64,000 bases of DNA from Dickeya fangzhongdai (GTDB lineage: Bacteria; Pseudomonadota; Gammaproteobacteria; Enterobacterales; Enterobacteriaceae), in the NCBI RefSeq assembly GCF_002812485.1, contig NZ_CP025003.1, positions 2,480,001 to 2,544,000 of the forward strand, given 5' to 3'. This document shows, in pieces, positions 49,448 to 58,653 of the stretch; the first letter of the stretch is position 1, and every line of letters begins with the position of its first letter. A program made the translations under genes and the position numbers. The notes under the pieces were generated by a model that made no database searches, was not told the DNA's origin, and was given only the letters and a program-made list of their open reading frames with translations.

Positions 49448-49959
49448 CAGCATAAAAGTTTACACAATCAAATAATTATGCTGCTTTCCTTATCCCCTAT
49501 TTCGATAAAATCACGTTAGAAATCAGGCTGGTCTTGCAAAAACGCGGCTCTCACGTCATAGTTTTACACGGGGTATGCACTGTGGTACCGAATGTGTAAC
49601 GAATACTTTTATTGCCATGTTTTTTTCTTTGATTCGCCCGGTTTAAAACAACACTGTGACGCTAAAAAAAGGAACGCAGGCTACCCCGCTCTTTTTTCCA
49701 CCATCATGACGACCACTCGGTTATTCCTGTAAAGGAAAACGGATTGGCCCTTCCTTCCAGGGATATCGGGTTACAGCTATCCATTGGGTGTGTTCTAAAA
49801 CGCACTAACACCCGTATTGACATACCAGACTGCGGTGATGTCGCCTGATCGGCAACGTCGCCGGAAAACGATTGATATCCCCGCTCCACGACGCCTGACG
49901 CCCGACTCAGACGCGCGGTTTTCTCTCAGCTGTTCACGACATGGCACAGGTAACGCATC
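49448..49959. other. Intergenic region srfC to GMC small subunit
   Basis: About 510 bases with no convincing gene; a minus-strand open frame at 49704-49889 has no recognisable features. The promoter of the following operon is expected here. Confidence 0.5.
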
Positions 49960-50418
49960 ATGAGTAACAGTAGTGAACCCGACACCGCCTTTGACGATTT
50001 CATGACCTTATCCGCCCTGCTTACCGGTTTCAGTCAGTTTGAACTGACCGGAACCGGGCTGGCCCGCGACTATTTCACCTGGCTGCAGCACAACGCCGCC
50101 GGTCCGTTCAAACAACTGCTGCACGACTTTGCGGCGCAACCGAATGATGACGCATTACGGCTCAACTGGCTGGAAGCCACGGTGCTGACATCACTGACGC
50201 TCGGCCCAATCGCCCGCAGTCTGCTGCGTCTGTGGTACACCGGTCAGTGGGTCCCCATCAGTCCAGAGCCGGACGCCGCCACCTATTTTCTCAGCGACGC
50301 CGCCTGGCGCGAAGCGCTGATCTGGCAGGCCATCCACGCCCACCCACAGGCGATCCGCCAGCAGGAGTTCGGCGCCTGGGCCGAGCCGCCCATTGCTGAG
50401 TGGAGAACGCGCGGATGA
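49960..50418 (+). CDS. GMC dehydrogenase small subunit (sorbitol dehydrogenase-type)
   Basis: A 152-residue protein resembling the small subunit of FAD-linked sugar/sorbitol dehydrogenase complexes (FTWLQHNA, then LLRLWYTGQWVP and TYFLSDAAWREALIWQAIHAHPQ). Family members carry a Tat signal for export of the complex; none is present here, so this complex is probably cytoplasmic or exported with another partner. It overlaps the next gene by four bases (ATGA), which couples their translation. The substrate is not known. Confidence 0.75.
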   Translation: MSNSSEPDTAFDDFMTLSALLTGFSQFELTGTGLARDYFTWLQHNAAGPFKQLLHDFAAQPNDDALRLNWLEATVLTSLTLGPIARSLLRLWYTGQWVPISPEPDAATYFLSDAAWREALIWQAIHAHPQAIRQQEFGAWAEPPIAEWRTRG

Positions 50419-52253
50419 ATGTCATTACCCCTCATCAGGCTGAGCAGACCGATTACGACGTGGTGATCGTCGGCGGCGGCATTGCCGGTGCGCTGATGGC
50501 CAAAACCCTGACACGCGGGGGAAAACGCTGCCTGATACTGGAGGCGGGCGACGGCGAGAACCTGCATTACGCCGGATACCGGCAGACGCTGCAGCGTTAT
50601 CGGCAACACCCGGGTAAAAGCCATCAGGTATCCGGGCCGCGTAACGTCAACGCGCCGGCGCCGCACGATACCGCCCTCCAGCCCCTGATGCCCGACGGTT
50701 ATGACGACCGCGGCTATCTGGTGCAACGCGGCCCGTTGCCATTCAGTTCCACCTATTGCCGCCAGCTCGGCGGCACCTCGCTACAATGGCTCGGCAGCGC
50801 CATGCGCATGCTGCCGGAAGATTTTGAGCTGCAAAGCCGCTACGGCATCGGGCTGGACTGGCCGTTGCGCTATAACGACCTTGAACCCTGGTATCGGGCG
50901 GCGGAGTACGAACTGGGCGTCTCGGCCAATGTGGAGGAGCAGGCTTATCTGGGGATCCGGTTTCCGCCGGATTATGTTTATCCGATGCAAGGTCTTCCCC
51001 CCGCCTGGGGCGATCGACAACTGGCGCGCCGCCTCAACGGCATGACGGTCATGGAAGACGGACAGGCTACGCCGCTGACCCTGCGCGGCACGCCGTCCGC
51101 GCGCAACGGCGTGCCGCACCCCGGTTATGACCACGGCCGCGGCTATCATCCTCGCGGTGCGGCAGGCAGCCCGCACCTTGGCCTGCGCTGCTCCGGCAAT
51201 AGCTACTGCACGCCGCTCTGCCCAACGCAGGCTCGCTACAACGCACTGAAAACGCTGGAAGACGCCGATCCGGCCTTGCTGGACGTCGTCACCTGTAGCG
51301 TGGCGCACAAGTTGCTGATCGACCCGTCGACCGATGCCGTCACCGGCGTTCAGTTTCGCCATTATGTGCATCAGGAAACGGCGTTGCATCACCTGCATAC
51401 CGTCAGCGCCAGACGTTATGTGCTGGCCGGCAACGCCATTGCCAATGCGGTGCTGTTGCTGGCGTCCGACGCCTGCAAAGGTAATGATCTGGTGGGACGA
51501 CATCTGATGGATCACCCGGTGCTGCCGGTCTGGGGTCGGGCCGATGCGCCGTTGTGGCCGATGCGAGGTCCGCTTACCACCTCGGGGATCGAAGCCATGC
51601 GGGGCGGCGCGGCCCGCGCCCATCGGGCGGCCTATCGCATCGAGCTGAGCAACGACGGCTGGCGCTGGCCGGTCGACGCCTTATATCACGATGTCGAACA
51701 GTTGCTGGCGGAGCCGTTGTGCGGTCCCCGCTTACGCAGTCAAATGCGCGAACGGCTGTCACGGCAATTCAGCGCGCGCTGCCTGGTGGAACAGTTGCCG
51801 GAATACAACAACCGGGTAACCATTCATCCTGACTACCGCGATGCGCTGGGCAATTACCGTCCGGTAATCCACTATGACCTGTCGCTGTACACCCGCACCG
51901 GCGTCGCGCGCGCCGGCACCGTCATGCGGCAGATTTTCCGCCACGCCGGCATTCGCGATCACAGCCATTATTCGCCCGCCGACCCCGGCTACTTTACCTG
52001 TCAGGGGCAGCCGCTGGCGTTCGTCGGCGCCGGGCATATCGCCGGCACTCATTGTATGGGCAGCTCGCCTCATCATTCGGTGGTTGATCGTCAACAGCGC
52101 AGCTGGATTCATAAGAATCTCTATCTGGTGGGGGCTGGAAACATGGTCAGCATGGGAACGGCGCCGCCCACCCTGACGCTGGCGGCGCTGACGCTATGGG
52201 CCGCGCACACAATTCTTTCCGAACTGGACAGAATGTGTGCCAGCACACGTTAA
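50415..52253 (+). CDS. GMC family FAD oxidoreductase, large subunit
   Basis: A 612-residue flavoprotein. The FAD-binding loop YDVVIVGGGIAGALMAKTL is at about residues 14-32. The C-terminal block GTHCMGSSPHHSVVDRQQ (His active-site region) and NLYLVGAGNMVSMGTAPPTLTLAAL belong to GMC_oxred_C. Most relatives have NPTLT here, the Asn being an active-site residue; this protein has PPTLT. The middle contains two CxxxC-like cysteines (RCSGNSYCTPLCPT), as in gluconate/fructose-type dehydrogenases. ATG at 50415 overlaps the small-subunit stop. It is 116 bases before the ferritin-like gene. Confidence 0.85.
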   Translation: MNVITPHQAEQTDYDVVIVGGGIAGALMAKTLTRGGKRCLILEAGDGENLHYAGYRQTLQRYRQHPGKSHQVSGPRNVNAPAPHDTALQPLMPDGYDDRGYLVQRGPLPFSSTYCRQLGGTSLQWLGSAMRMLPEDFELQSRYGIGLDWPLRYNDLEPWYRAAEYELGVSANVEEQAYLGIRFPPDYVYPMQGLPPAWGDRQLARRLNGMTVMEDGQATPLTLRGTPSARNGVPHPGYDHGRGYHPRGAAGSPHLGLRCSGNSYCTPLCPTQARYNALKTLEDADPALLDVVTCSVAHKLLIDPSTDAVTGVQFRHYVHQETALHHLHTVSARRYVLAGNAIANAVLLLASDACKGNDLVGRHLMDHPVLPVWGRADAPLWPMRGPLTTSGIEAMRGGAARAHRAAYRIELSNDGWRWPVDALYHDVEQLLAEPLCGPRLRSQMRERLSRQFSARCLVEQLPEYNNRVTIHPDYRDALGNYRPVIHYDLSLYTRTGVARAGTVMRQIFRHAGIRDHSHYSPADPGYFTCQGQPLAFVGAGHIAGTHCMGSSPHHSVVDRQQRSWIHKNLYLVGAGNMVSMGTAPPTLTLAALTLWAAHTILSELDRMCASTR

Positions 52254-52368
52254 ACGCGAAAAAAGCGCTACAAAAGATGATGATATTCGGGTTTCATGCT
52301 ACGAATAAATAGATAAGACTAACTACACACTTCGTCACTGCCGCAACTGACTAAGACGGAATAACATC

Positions 52369-53925
52369 ATGAACTTAAACGAACACGCCGCACACCAAGA
52401 TTTGGACACTATGTTCAGGGAAAAAGGTTATGTCAAACTAACCAGCCATAAGGATCTGGCTCACGAATTAGACGATATTCGGGACTTGTTGCAAAAAGCG
52501 ATGGTGCTGGAACACGCGGTGATCCCCCCCTATCTGACCATGCTCTATACGATGGATGACGACATCGATCCGCGTGTCCCTGATGTGATCCATTCCGTCG
52601 TGATTGAAGAAATGCTGCATTTCGTCATGGTTGGCAACCTGCTGAATGCCGTGGGCGGCACGCCGAATATCAGCGGCCCCGACTTTTTACCCGATTACCC
52701 GGCCACGCTGCCGTTCGGCATCGAAGACCTGGAAATTCAGCTGCACCCGTTTTCTCAGCACGCCATACATCAGGCGATGCAAATCGAACACCCGAAATAT
52801 GTGCGCCCGGAAGTGGTAGCCAGCCATGTCTGCAGCGACATGTCGATCGGTGAATACTACGTCTATATCGAGTCGCGCCTGCGAGCGGCGGTAGAGTCTT
52901 TCGGCGAAAAAGCCGTGTTCTGCGGCGACCCTACGCGCCAGATTGAGCCGGAGCAGTTCTGCCACGGCTCCTACGGCACTGTCGTTCCGGTGACCGATCT
53001 GGACAGTGCGATCACCAGCCTGCGTCAGATTTGCGATCAGGGCGAGGGTTCGCCGCACAATATCTGGCAGGGCGACGACAATGACGTCCCGCACTACTAT
53101 CGCTTCAACGAAATCTACTGCGAGCGTCTGTATGCGCGCGGCGACACCATCGCCAGCGGCCCGACCGGTGACCCGTTGACGATCGAATGGGACAAAGCGG
53201 TCAGAACCCACAGCGCAGCCAAAGTCAGCGACTATCCGGAAGGCGAGTTGCACAAGGCGATTATGCGTTTCAACCGTCGCTACTGCGAACTGCTGGAAAA
53301 CCTGCAACTGGCGCTGTCCGGCCGCCCGTTAAAACTCACCCCGGCGGTGATGGCGATGGGCGCGCTGCGTGAGGATTTCCGGGCGATCGTCTCCCATCCA
53401 TTCCCCGGCGACAACGCCTACCGCGCGGCGCCGACGTTCGAATATACCCCGCCGCCGCCGCCGCGTTTCCAGGCCAAGAGTCAGGCGGTGACGTTCTCCA
53501 ACAATCAGGCGACGCTGGAGAAACTCGGTCAGGCCTATGCCGCTGGCGATCTGCCGATGGCGCTGACCTGCCTGAGCGAACAGTTGGTATGGGACATGAC
53601 CGGCCCGGTGGATGTGCCTTATACCGGCGTGTTCTACGGTCACGAAGGCTTCTCCCGTTTCTGGTCGCTGATGAGCCAGACGGTAGAATTCAGTAGCGAA
53701 GTAGTGGAAAAAGTCTTCTTCAGCGACAATCAGGCGATGGCTTACGGCAGCCAGCAGGGGATCACCAAATCGACCCGCGTGCCTTACAGCTACGACTGGG
53801 CGATACGGTATGAATTCACCGACGACCACCGTATCCGGCTGATGCGCAACTACTTCAACCCAATGCGTATTCAGGCTGCGCTGGCCGCTACGCCGCCGAA
53901 ACCGCGCTCGTTCATCAACAAGTAA
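52369..53925 (+). CDS. Ferritin-like (VioB-type) domain fused to SnoaL-like domain
   Basis: A 518-residue protein with two parts joined by a proline-rich linker (TPPPPPRF, about residue 365). The first part (about 30-340) is a ferritin-like domain of the kind seen in VioB (iminophenylpyruvate dimer synthase): QKAMVLEHAVIPPYLTMLYT gives Glu and an aromatic helix, VVIEEMLHFVMVGNLLNAVGG gives Glu-Glu and His, and further acidic helices could complete a di-metal site. The second part (about 380-500) looks like a SnoaL/NTF2 fold (LGQAYAAGDLPMALTCLSEQLVWDMTGP). The reaction is unknown. The gene follows the GMC subunits on the same strand and is closed by a strong terminator. Confidence 0.75.
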   Translation: MNLNEHAAHQDLDTMFREKGYVKLTSHKDLAHELDDIRDLLQKAMVLEHAVIPPYLTMLYTMDDDIDPRVPDVIHSVVIEEMLHFVMVGNLLNAVGGTPNISGPDFLPDYPATLPFGIEDLEIQLHPFSQHAIHQAMQIEHPKYVRPEVVASHVCSDMSIGEYYVYIESRLRAAVESFGEKAVFCGDPTRQIEPEQFCHGSYGTVVPVTDLDSAITSLRQICDQGEGSPHNIWQGDDNDVPHYYRFNEIYCERLYARGDTIASGPTGDPLTIEWDKAVRTHSAAKVSDYPEGELHKAIMRFNRRYCELLENLQLALSGRPLKLTPAVMAMGALREDFRAIVSHPFPGDNAYRAAPTFEYTPPPPPRFQAKSQAVTFSNNQATLEKLGQAYAAGDLPMALTCLSEQLVWDMTGPVDVPYTGVFYGHEGFSRFWSLMSQTVEFSSEVVEKVFFSDNQAMAYGSQQGITKSTRVPYSYDWAIRYEFTDDHRIRLMRNYFNPMRIQAALAATPPKPRSFINK

Positions 53926-53984
53926 TGCGTCCGGAATAAGTTGTACGCCCGAAAATAAGTCGTACGCCCGGAATGAGTAACGCG
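53920..53984 (+). repeat. Tandem ~19-base repeats after the ferritin-like gene
   Basis: AAGTAATGCGTCCGGAAT (53920), AAGTTGTACGCCCGAAAAT (53938) and AAGTCGTACGCCCGGAATG (53957) are followed by a truncated fourth copy AGTAACGCG. The first copy includes the stop codon. Confidence 0.8.
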
Positions 53985-54004
53985 CTTTAATTCTTCCCTT
54001 TCCC

Positions 54005-54032
54005 GCACCGCCAGTCTGGCGGTGCTTTTTTT
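54005..54032 (+). terminator. Rho-independent terminator of the GMC/ferritin unit
   Basis: GCACCGCC/GGCGGTGC with a five-base loop is followed by seven T residues. Confidence 0.95.
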
Positions 54033-54039
54033 GGGCGCG

Positions 54040-54804
54040 TCACAGGCTGAAAAACGGCTCCACAATCTGTTGCACATCGGGGGTGGCCGTCGCCACATGC
54101 ATACCGCCCACCTCATAGTTTCCCCGATATTTCACCACCAGCCCGGCTTCCGTACAGATCACCACCCCGGCGGCAATATCCCAGATGCTGGTGTTTTTCT
54201 CCACATAACCGTCAGTAAACCCCAATGCGGCAAACCCCAGCCCGACGGTAGCGCAGCGATAGCGCGCCACCGCCCAGCCTTCGTCGCGCAGGTAGCCGTC
54301 CAGCATCGCCACTTCCGCCGCCGCCCATTTATTGCTTTCCCCCAGCGCCACCAGACGGACTTCGCTGAACGGCACCTGACGGCGATACGGCATCCCGTTA
54401 CGCCATACGCCGCAGCCGATCGCCGCCGACAGCGTCAGGTTCAGCATCGGCAACGCAATGGTGCCGACCATCGCCAGCCCGTTTTCGACGTATCCGATGG
54501 AAATGCCCCACAACGGCAAACCGCGCAAAAAGTTGGTGGTGCCGTCTATCGGGTCGACGGCCCAAAAGCTATCGCCGGCCTCGCCGCCCATTTCCTCGCC
54601 CAAAATAGCGTCCTGTGGGAACGCCTCCCGCAGGCGGTCGCGGATTAACTGCTCGACCTGCCGGTCCGCATCCGACACAAAATCATTGGCGGATTTCTGT
54701 TCCACCACCACGCTGTCACGCCGGGCAAACAACTGCCTCGCCAGCAACGCGGCTTCCTCCATGACCGTGTTGGCGGTCTCAAAGCGTAACTGCAGATCAG
54801 ACAT
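54040..54804 (-). CDS. Inositol monophosphatase family protein
   Basis: A 254-residue lithium-sensitive-type phosphatase. The three metal-binding signatures are present: GEE (about residue 69), DPIDGTTNF (about 83-91) and WDIAAG (about 208-213). Relatives hydrolyse inositol 1-phosphate or histidinol phosphate. The position at the end of an ABC importer operon, after a glycerophosphodiesterase gene, points to inositol phosphate released from an imported glycerophosphoinositol, but this is inference. It lies 32 bases from the GDPD gene. Confidence 0.85.
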   Translation of the reverse strand: MSDLQLRFETANTVMEEAALLARQLFARRDSVVVEQKSANDFVSDADRQVEQLIRDRLREAFPQDAILGEEMGGEAGDSFWAVDPIDGTTNFLRGLPLWGISIGYVENGLAMVGTIALPMLNLTLSAAIGCGVWRNGMPYRRQVPFSEVRLVALGESNKWAAAEVAMLDGYLRDEGWAVARYRCATVGLGFAALGFTDGYVEKNTSIWDIAAGVVICTEAGLVVKYRGNYEVGGMHVATATPDVQQIVEPFFSL

Positions 54805-54836
54805 GACATCCTCCGGTTATCAACCCACTCCAGTTA

Positions 54837-55595
54837 TCAACCCAGCAAATCAGGAATATCAGACAGGATCGTCTGCGCGCCATTAGCGAGGAAGCGCCGG
54901 GCCTGTGCGGCGTCATTGACGATCGCCACCGCGTATTCGATGCCGCTGTCCGCCAGAATGTGCTGGGCTTCGTCATCCAGCAGTGCCGACAGGCAGTGCA
55001 AAATCTGGCAGTGGGTTTCCTGCAACAACGCCACCGGCCGTTTGGGCGGCACCACCACGGCAAACGCTCGCGGCACATCCGGCATCAGTCGCGCCGCCGC
55101 CTGGATGGAACGAACGGAAAAACTCGACAGAAACAGGCGGTCGCGGTTGGCGGGCCACATCGATTTCAGCACGCCCAGCGCCACCTCCGCCGTTTCCACG
55201 TCGTCACCCGCCGTCGGTTTCAGCTCCAGCTGTAATCCCATATCCAGCTCCAGCACGCACGCGATCAGCTCCTGCAGCGTCGGGATGGTCACCCCGGCGA
55301 ACGCTTCGCCGAATTGCGCTCGCGCATCCAGCCGGCGAATTTCCTCCAGCGTCAGGCCGGCGACCCAGCCGCGCCCGTTGGTGGTACGATCCACCCGATC
55401 ATCATGGATGATCACCGGCTGGTTATCCCGCGTCAGTTTGACATCCACCTCCAGCCACGTCGCTCCCAGCTGCGCCGCCTTACGCATGGCTGCCAGCGTA
55501 TTTTCCGGCGCCAGCGCCGAGGCGCCGCGGTGGGCGATTAGCGCGTCATTTACCACGCGGTGACGACGGAGGTGATCAGTTATCGCATCAGACAT
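54837..55595 (-). CDS. Glycerophosphodiester phosphodiesterase
   Basis: A 252-residue GDPD of the UgpQ type without a signal peptide, so it is cytoplasmic. The catalytic residues lie in IAHRGASALAPENTLAA (His, Arg, Glu; about 20-36), LEVDVKLTRDNQPVIIHDDRVDRTT (Glu, Asp, His; about 49-73) and LQLELKP (about 125). It cleaves glycerophosphodiesters to glycerol 3-phosphate and an alcohol, or to glycerol and a phosphate ester. It is part of the operon transcribed from 59732 downward, 200 bases after the binding-protein gene; that gap contains a tandem repeat. Confidence 0.9.
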   Translation of the reverse strand: MSDAITDHLRRHRVVNDALIAHRGASALAPENTLAAMRKAAQLGATWLEVDVKLTRDNQPVIIHDDRVDRTTNGRGWVAGLTLEEIRRLDARAQFGEAFAGVTIPTLQELIACVLELDMGLQLELKPTAGDDVETAEVALGVLKSMWPANRDRLFLSSFSVRSIQAAARLMPDVPRAFAVVVPPKRPVALLQETHCQILHCLSALLDDEAQHILADSGIEYAVAIVNDAAQARRFLANGAQTILSDIPDLLG

Positions 55596-55697
55596 AATGG
55601 TTTCCCTGGTGTTTCAATGCATCGGTGTTGAGTAAGCAAATATGTTGAATTAAAAATACGTTCGGCCTTGCCCGCGTCGGATACAGAAAACGGTTTT

Positions 55698-55787
55698 CAA
55701 ACGTCAGTTGTCCAAACATCGTTGTTCAAGCCTCAGTTGGTTAAACATCAGTTGGCTAAACGTCAACGGTTCAAACGTCATAACAAG
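55698..55787 (-). repeat. Six degenerate 15-base tandem repeats
   Basis: Units such as CAAACGTCAGTTGTC, AAACATCAGTTGGCT and AAACGTCAACGGTTC follow each other at a strict 15-base period. The array lies between the binding protein gene and the GDPD gene of one operon, ending 11 bases before the binding-protein stop. Confidence 0.85.
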
Positions 55788-55798
55788 GCCGCGCGATG

Positions 55799-56926
55799 TC
55801 ATTTCAGCATCACGTTTTGGATAAACTGCTTTTTGATTTCATCGCCCAACGGCTTGGCCGCCCAGGCAAAACTGCGCGACCGATCCAGCGCATCCGCCGC
55901 CTGAGCGCCGTCGCCTGTCGGCGTCAACAACGCAGTGCCGAACTGCGTATGAAAGCGCTGTTGCGTGTCCGGCTGCGTCAGCCAGTGGATAAACAGTAAC
56001 GCCGCCGCCTTGTGTTTGGCGTTGGCCGGAATCCCCACCACATTGCCGCCGCCCGGCATGCCAAAATCAGGCAGGTAGAACTTGATGTCCGGCGACACTT
56101 CGCCTTTGCGCTGTAGCGAAAGCACCAAATCCTCCCATGACGCGGCGAGTTTAAATTCGCCGGCATTCAGTCGGGTAATGCTGTCGGCATTGGACGCGCT
56201 GATCACCATGCTGCTTTTGTAACGGTTGAACCAGCGCCAGGACGGCGCAAGCCGTTGCAACACCTCCGGCGCGGCATTGCCGTCGCGGTAGTTCACGTCG
56301 GTGACCAACGCCCGGGTGACGGATTCGATAAACGCCGGACCGGAGCCGCCATTTTCCACGTTAAAGGCGAACTCACCGGGGTTTTTCACCAGAAACTGTT
56401 CGAACTGAGGCAGTGAGTGCGGCAGCGCGGCCGCGTCGATGCGGGCCGAATTGTAGGCGATAACGGTCTGATTGCCCCAGAACGCCACCGCGTAGCCCTG
56501 GGTATCGACCCCTTCGATCTGGTAGGTCAGCTTGTCGCCGGCCGGCAACCGGGATCTGAGCGGCCCCCAGAACAGTTTGGGTCCGTTTAACAACCCGAAC
56601 TGGCTGCCGCCCACCGAGATTACGTCGATATCGCCTTGCTCACGGTGCTGTTCCGCCAGCAGTTTATTGATGCTGGCCATCGCCTCGCCATCCGGAATGG
56701 TGACCCGAATGCCATACTGTTTCTCGAACGCTTTCACCTCTTCGCGCAACCGGTCCTGATAGTACCAGTTGAACCAGGTAAGCTGACCTTCCTGACGCGC
56801 CTGCGCCTCCACATCCTGCCAGGACATCGCGTTCAGCTCCGCCGCCTGCGCCGGATACAACGGCAACAGCAGTGCCGGCAGCGCCATCAGCTTTCGTAGG
56901 TTTGACAGCTTGAGTCGAGTAAGCAT
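55799..56926 (-). CDS. ABC importer periplasmic binding protein
   Basis: A 375-residue exported extracellular solute-binding protein. The signal peptide covers about residues 1-27 (LMALPALLLPLYPAQAAE, cleavage after AQA). The mature part contains GQLTWFNWYYQDRLREEVKAFEKQYGI and DIDVISVGGSQFGLL, typical of polyamine/phosphonate/iron-type family-1 binding proteins. ATG at 56926 has GGGGAA upstream; an in-frame ATG ten codons earlier is less likely. It is the fourth gene of the operon. Confidence 0.87.
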   Translation of the reverse strand: MLTRLKLSNLRKLMALPALLLPLYPAQAAELNAMSWQDVEAQARQEGQLTWFNWYYQDRLREEVKAFEKQYGIRVTIPDGEAMASINKLLAEQHREQGDIDVISVGGSQFGLLNGPKLFWGPLRSRLPAGDKLTYQIEGVDTQGYAVAFWGNQTVIAYNSARIDAAALPHSLPQFEQFLVKNPGEFAFNVENGGSGPAFIESVTRALVTDVNYRDGNAAPEVLQRLAPSWRWFNRYKSSMVISASNADSITRLNAGEFKLAASWEDLVLSLQRKGEVSPDIKFYLPDFGMPGGGNVVGIPANAKHKAAALLFIHWLTQPDTQQRFHTQFGTALLTPTGDGAQAADALDRSRSFAWAAKPLGDEIKKQFIQNVMLK

Positions 56927-56961
56927 GCAAGATTCCCCTGAATGGTTAAGCGGCATCGTCG

Positions 56962-57795
56962 CTATCCTTTGTTGACGAACGCAGACGCCGGAACATTTTT
57001 GAGACAGCGCTCCATCAGCAGCATCAACACCACGTTGGGTACCACCAGAATCAGCGACACCACCGCCGCGTTGGGCCGAATGAAGTTATAACCCAGGTAC
57101 GAATACAGAATGGTCGGCACGGTGATAAAGTCGGGCGCGCCCACAATGTAGGAAACGGAAAACTCTTCGATGGACAGAATGAACACCATGATCATCGCCG
57201 CCATCGTCCCGGACTGAAGCGCCGGCCAGTAAGCCACCCGGAAGATTTCCCGTCGGGAGGCCCCCAGGTTGCGCGCCGCATCCACCAGATCCTGCCGGAC
57301 CTGACTGAAAGAGACGCTCAGAATGCGGATGGCGTACGGCAGAAACAGCACCGTGTGACCGAGAAAGATCCCCATGAAGCGCGAGTACACGCCCAGCCGC
57401 GTCAGCAATGAGGAGAAGAAGATCGCCACCACGAACCCCGGCAACACAATCGGCAGCAGCGTCAGCGCCTGCGCCAGCCCTTTGCCGGGAAACGACAGCC
57501 GACCAAACGCGTAGGCGGTCGGCATCGCCAACAGCAGGCAGGTCAGCGTCACCATCGGCGCCAGCAGATAGCTGTGCAACAGCGCGTCGGGCAGCGATGT
57601 GTTGTGCCATAATTCACGCCAGCGCAGCAGCGACAATACCGGCGGGAAGACATCCGGGTACGCCCACGGGTGCGACGGATCCACCAATGACCACAGCACC
57701 GCCATAGCAAACGGCAGAATCAGCCAGACGGTCCCCAGCAGCAGGATCACCGCTACCAGCAGGCGGTTGAGTCGGTCAATCACAGCCTGTTGCAT
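56962..57795 (-). CDS. ABC importer permease 2 (PotC/UgpE-like)
   Basis: A 277-residue inner-membrane permease with six helices. The EAA loop that contacts the ATPase is seen as VDAARNLGASRREIFRVAYWPALQSG (about residues 172-197). It starts only three bases after permease 1 and precedes the binding protein gene by 35 bases, so it is part of the same operon. Confidence 0.92.
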   Translation of the reverse strand: MQQAVIDRLNRLLVAVILLLGTVWLILPFAMAVLWSLVDPSHPWAYPDVFPPVLSLLRWRELWHNTSLPDALLHSYLLAPMVTLTCLLLAMPTAYAFGRLSFPGKGLAQALTLLPIVLPGFVVAIFFSSLLTRLGVYSRFMGIFLGHTVLFLPYAIRILSVSFSQVRQDLVDAARNLGASRREIFRVAYWPALQSGTMAAMIMVFILSIEEFSVSYIVGAPDFITVPTILYSYLGYNFIRPNAAVVSLILVVPNVVLMLLMERCLKNVPASAFVNKG

Positions 57796-57798
57796 CGG

Positions 57799-58653
57799 CT
57801 ATCTCCTCATCCCGTTCACAACCACGCGCGCCGCCACCGCCAACAACCCGGCGCCCGCCAGCGACAACAGCATCAGCATCACCGCCACCACCGCCGCCTG
57901 ATTCCAACCCTCAGCGCCCGACTGCTGCACGCGCAGCATCAGTTGCGACATGGAATTGAGATTGACCGGCCCCGCCACCGACTGAAAGGAAAAATCGCCG
58001 GCGGCGCCGATAAAGATCAGCATCATCGCCGTCTGCAACGCCCGCAGCGTCAGCGGCAGCACAATGCGGCGAAAACGGACCCAGGCGCCGGCGCCGAGAT
58101 TACGGGCGGCGTCCAGCACCGCGTCGCCGATGGCCTGTACCGAACCGCTCAGCAGCAGCAACGCAAACGGCATCTGTTTCCAGATCTGCAACAGAACCAC
58201 ACCGATGCCGCTGGCGTCGTTTTGCATCCGAATCGGCCGCTCCGTCAGCCCCAGCCGCAGCATGGCGACATTGAGAAACCCCTGATAAGAGATGAAATTG
58301 ACGAACAGAAACGCCGCGGTCAGCCCTGGCACCAGCAGCGGCGCTTTCAGCAACGCACGCAGGGTGACGGCCCCCGGAAACGGCTTGCGCAGCCAAATCG
58401 CCAGCGGGTAGGCCAGCGCCACCGACAGCAGCGCGCTGAGCAGCGCAATGCGCGCCGAATAGAAAAAAGAGCGCCACAGTTGTTCGTCGGTCAGCATGGT
58501 TTGCCAGAAACGCAGCGATAACCCGCTGTCACCGGCAAAATTGAAGAACCCCAGCGACTGGGAAAACGCCATCCCCAGCACCGCGCCCATCGCCAGCATG
58601 ATGATCCCCAGCCCCGGCAGCAGCATCAGGTAAGCCATCAACGACGATCTCAT
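57799..58653 (-). CDS. ABC importer permease 1 (PotB/UgpA-like)
   Basis: A 284-residue inner-membrane permease with six helices. The EAA loop is LDAARNLGAGAWVRFRRIVLPLTLRALQ (about residues 184-211). The start overlaps the end of the ATPase gene by four bases (ATGA), so translation is coupled. Confidence 0.92.
   Translation of the reverse strand: MRSSLMAYLMLLPGLGIIMLAMGAVLGMAFSQSLGFFNFAGDSGLSLRFWQTMLTDEQLWRSFFYSARIALLSALLSVALAYPLAIWLRKPFPGAVTLRALLKAPLLVPGLTAAFLFVNFISYQGFLNVAMLRLGLTERPIRMQNDASGIGVVLLQIWKQMPFALLLLSGSVQAIGDAVLDAARNLGAGAWVRFRRIVLPLTLRALQTAMMLIFIGAAGDFSFQSVAGPVNLNSMSQLMLRVQQSGAEGWNQAAVVAVMLMLLSLAGAGLLAVAARVVVNGMRR

Noticed and set aside
49704..49889. Small minus-strand frame after srfC
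   Set aside because: No supporting start signal or recognisable sequence.
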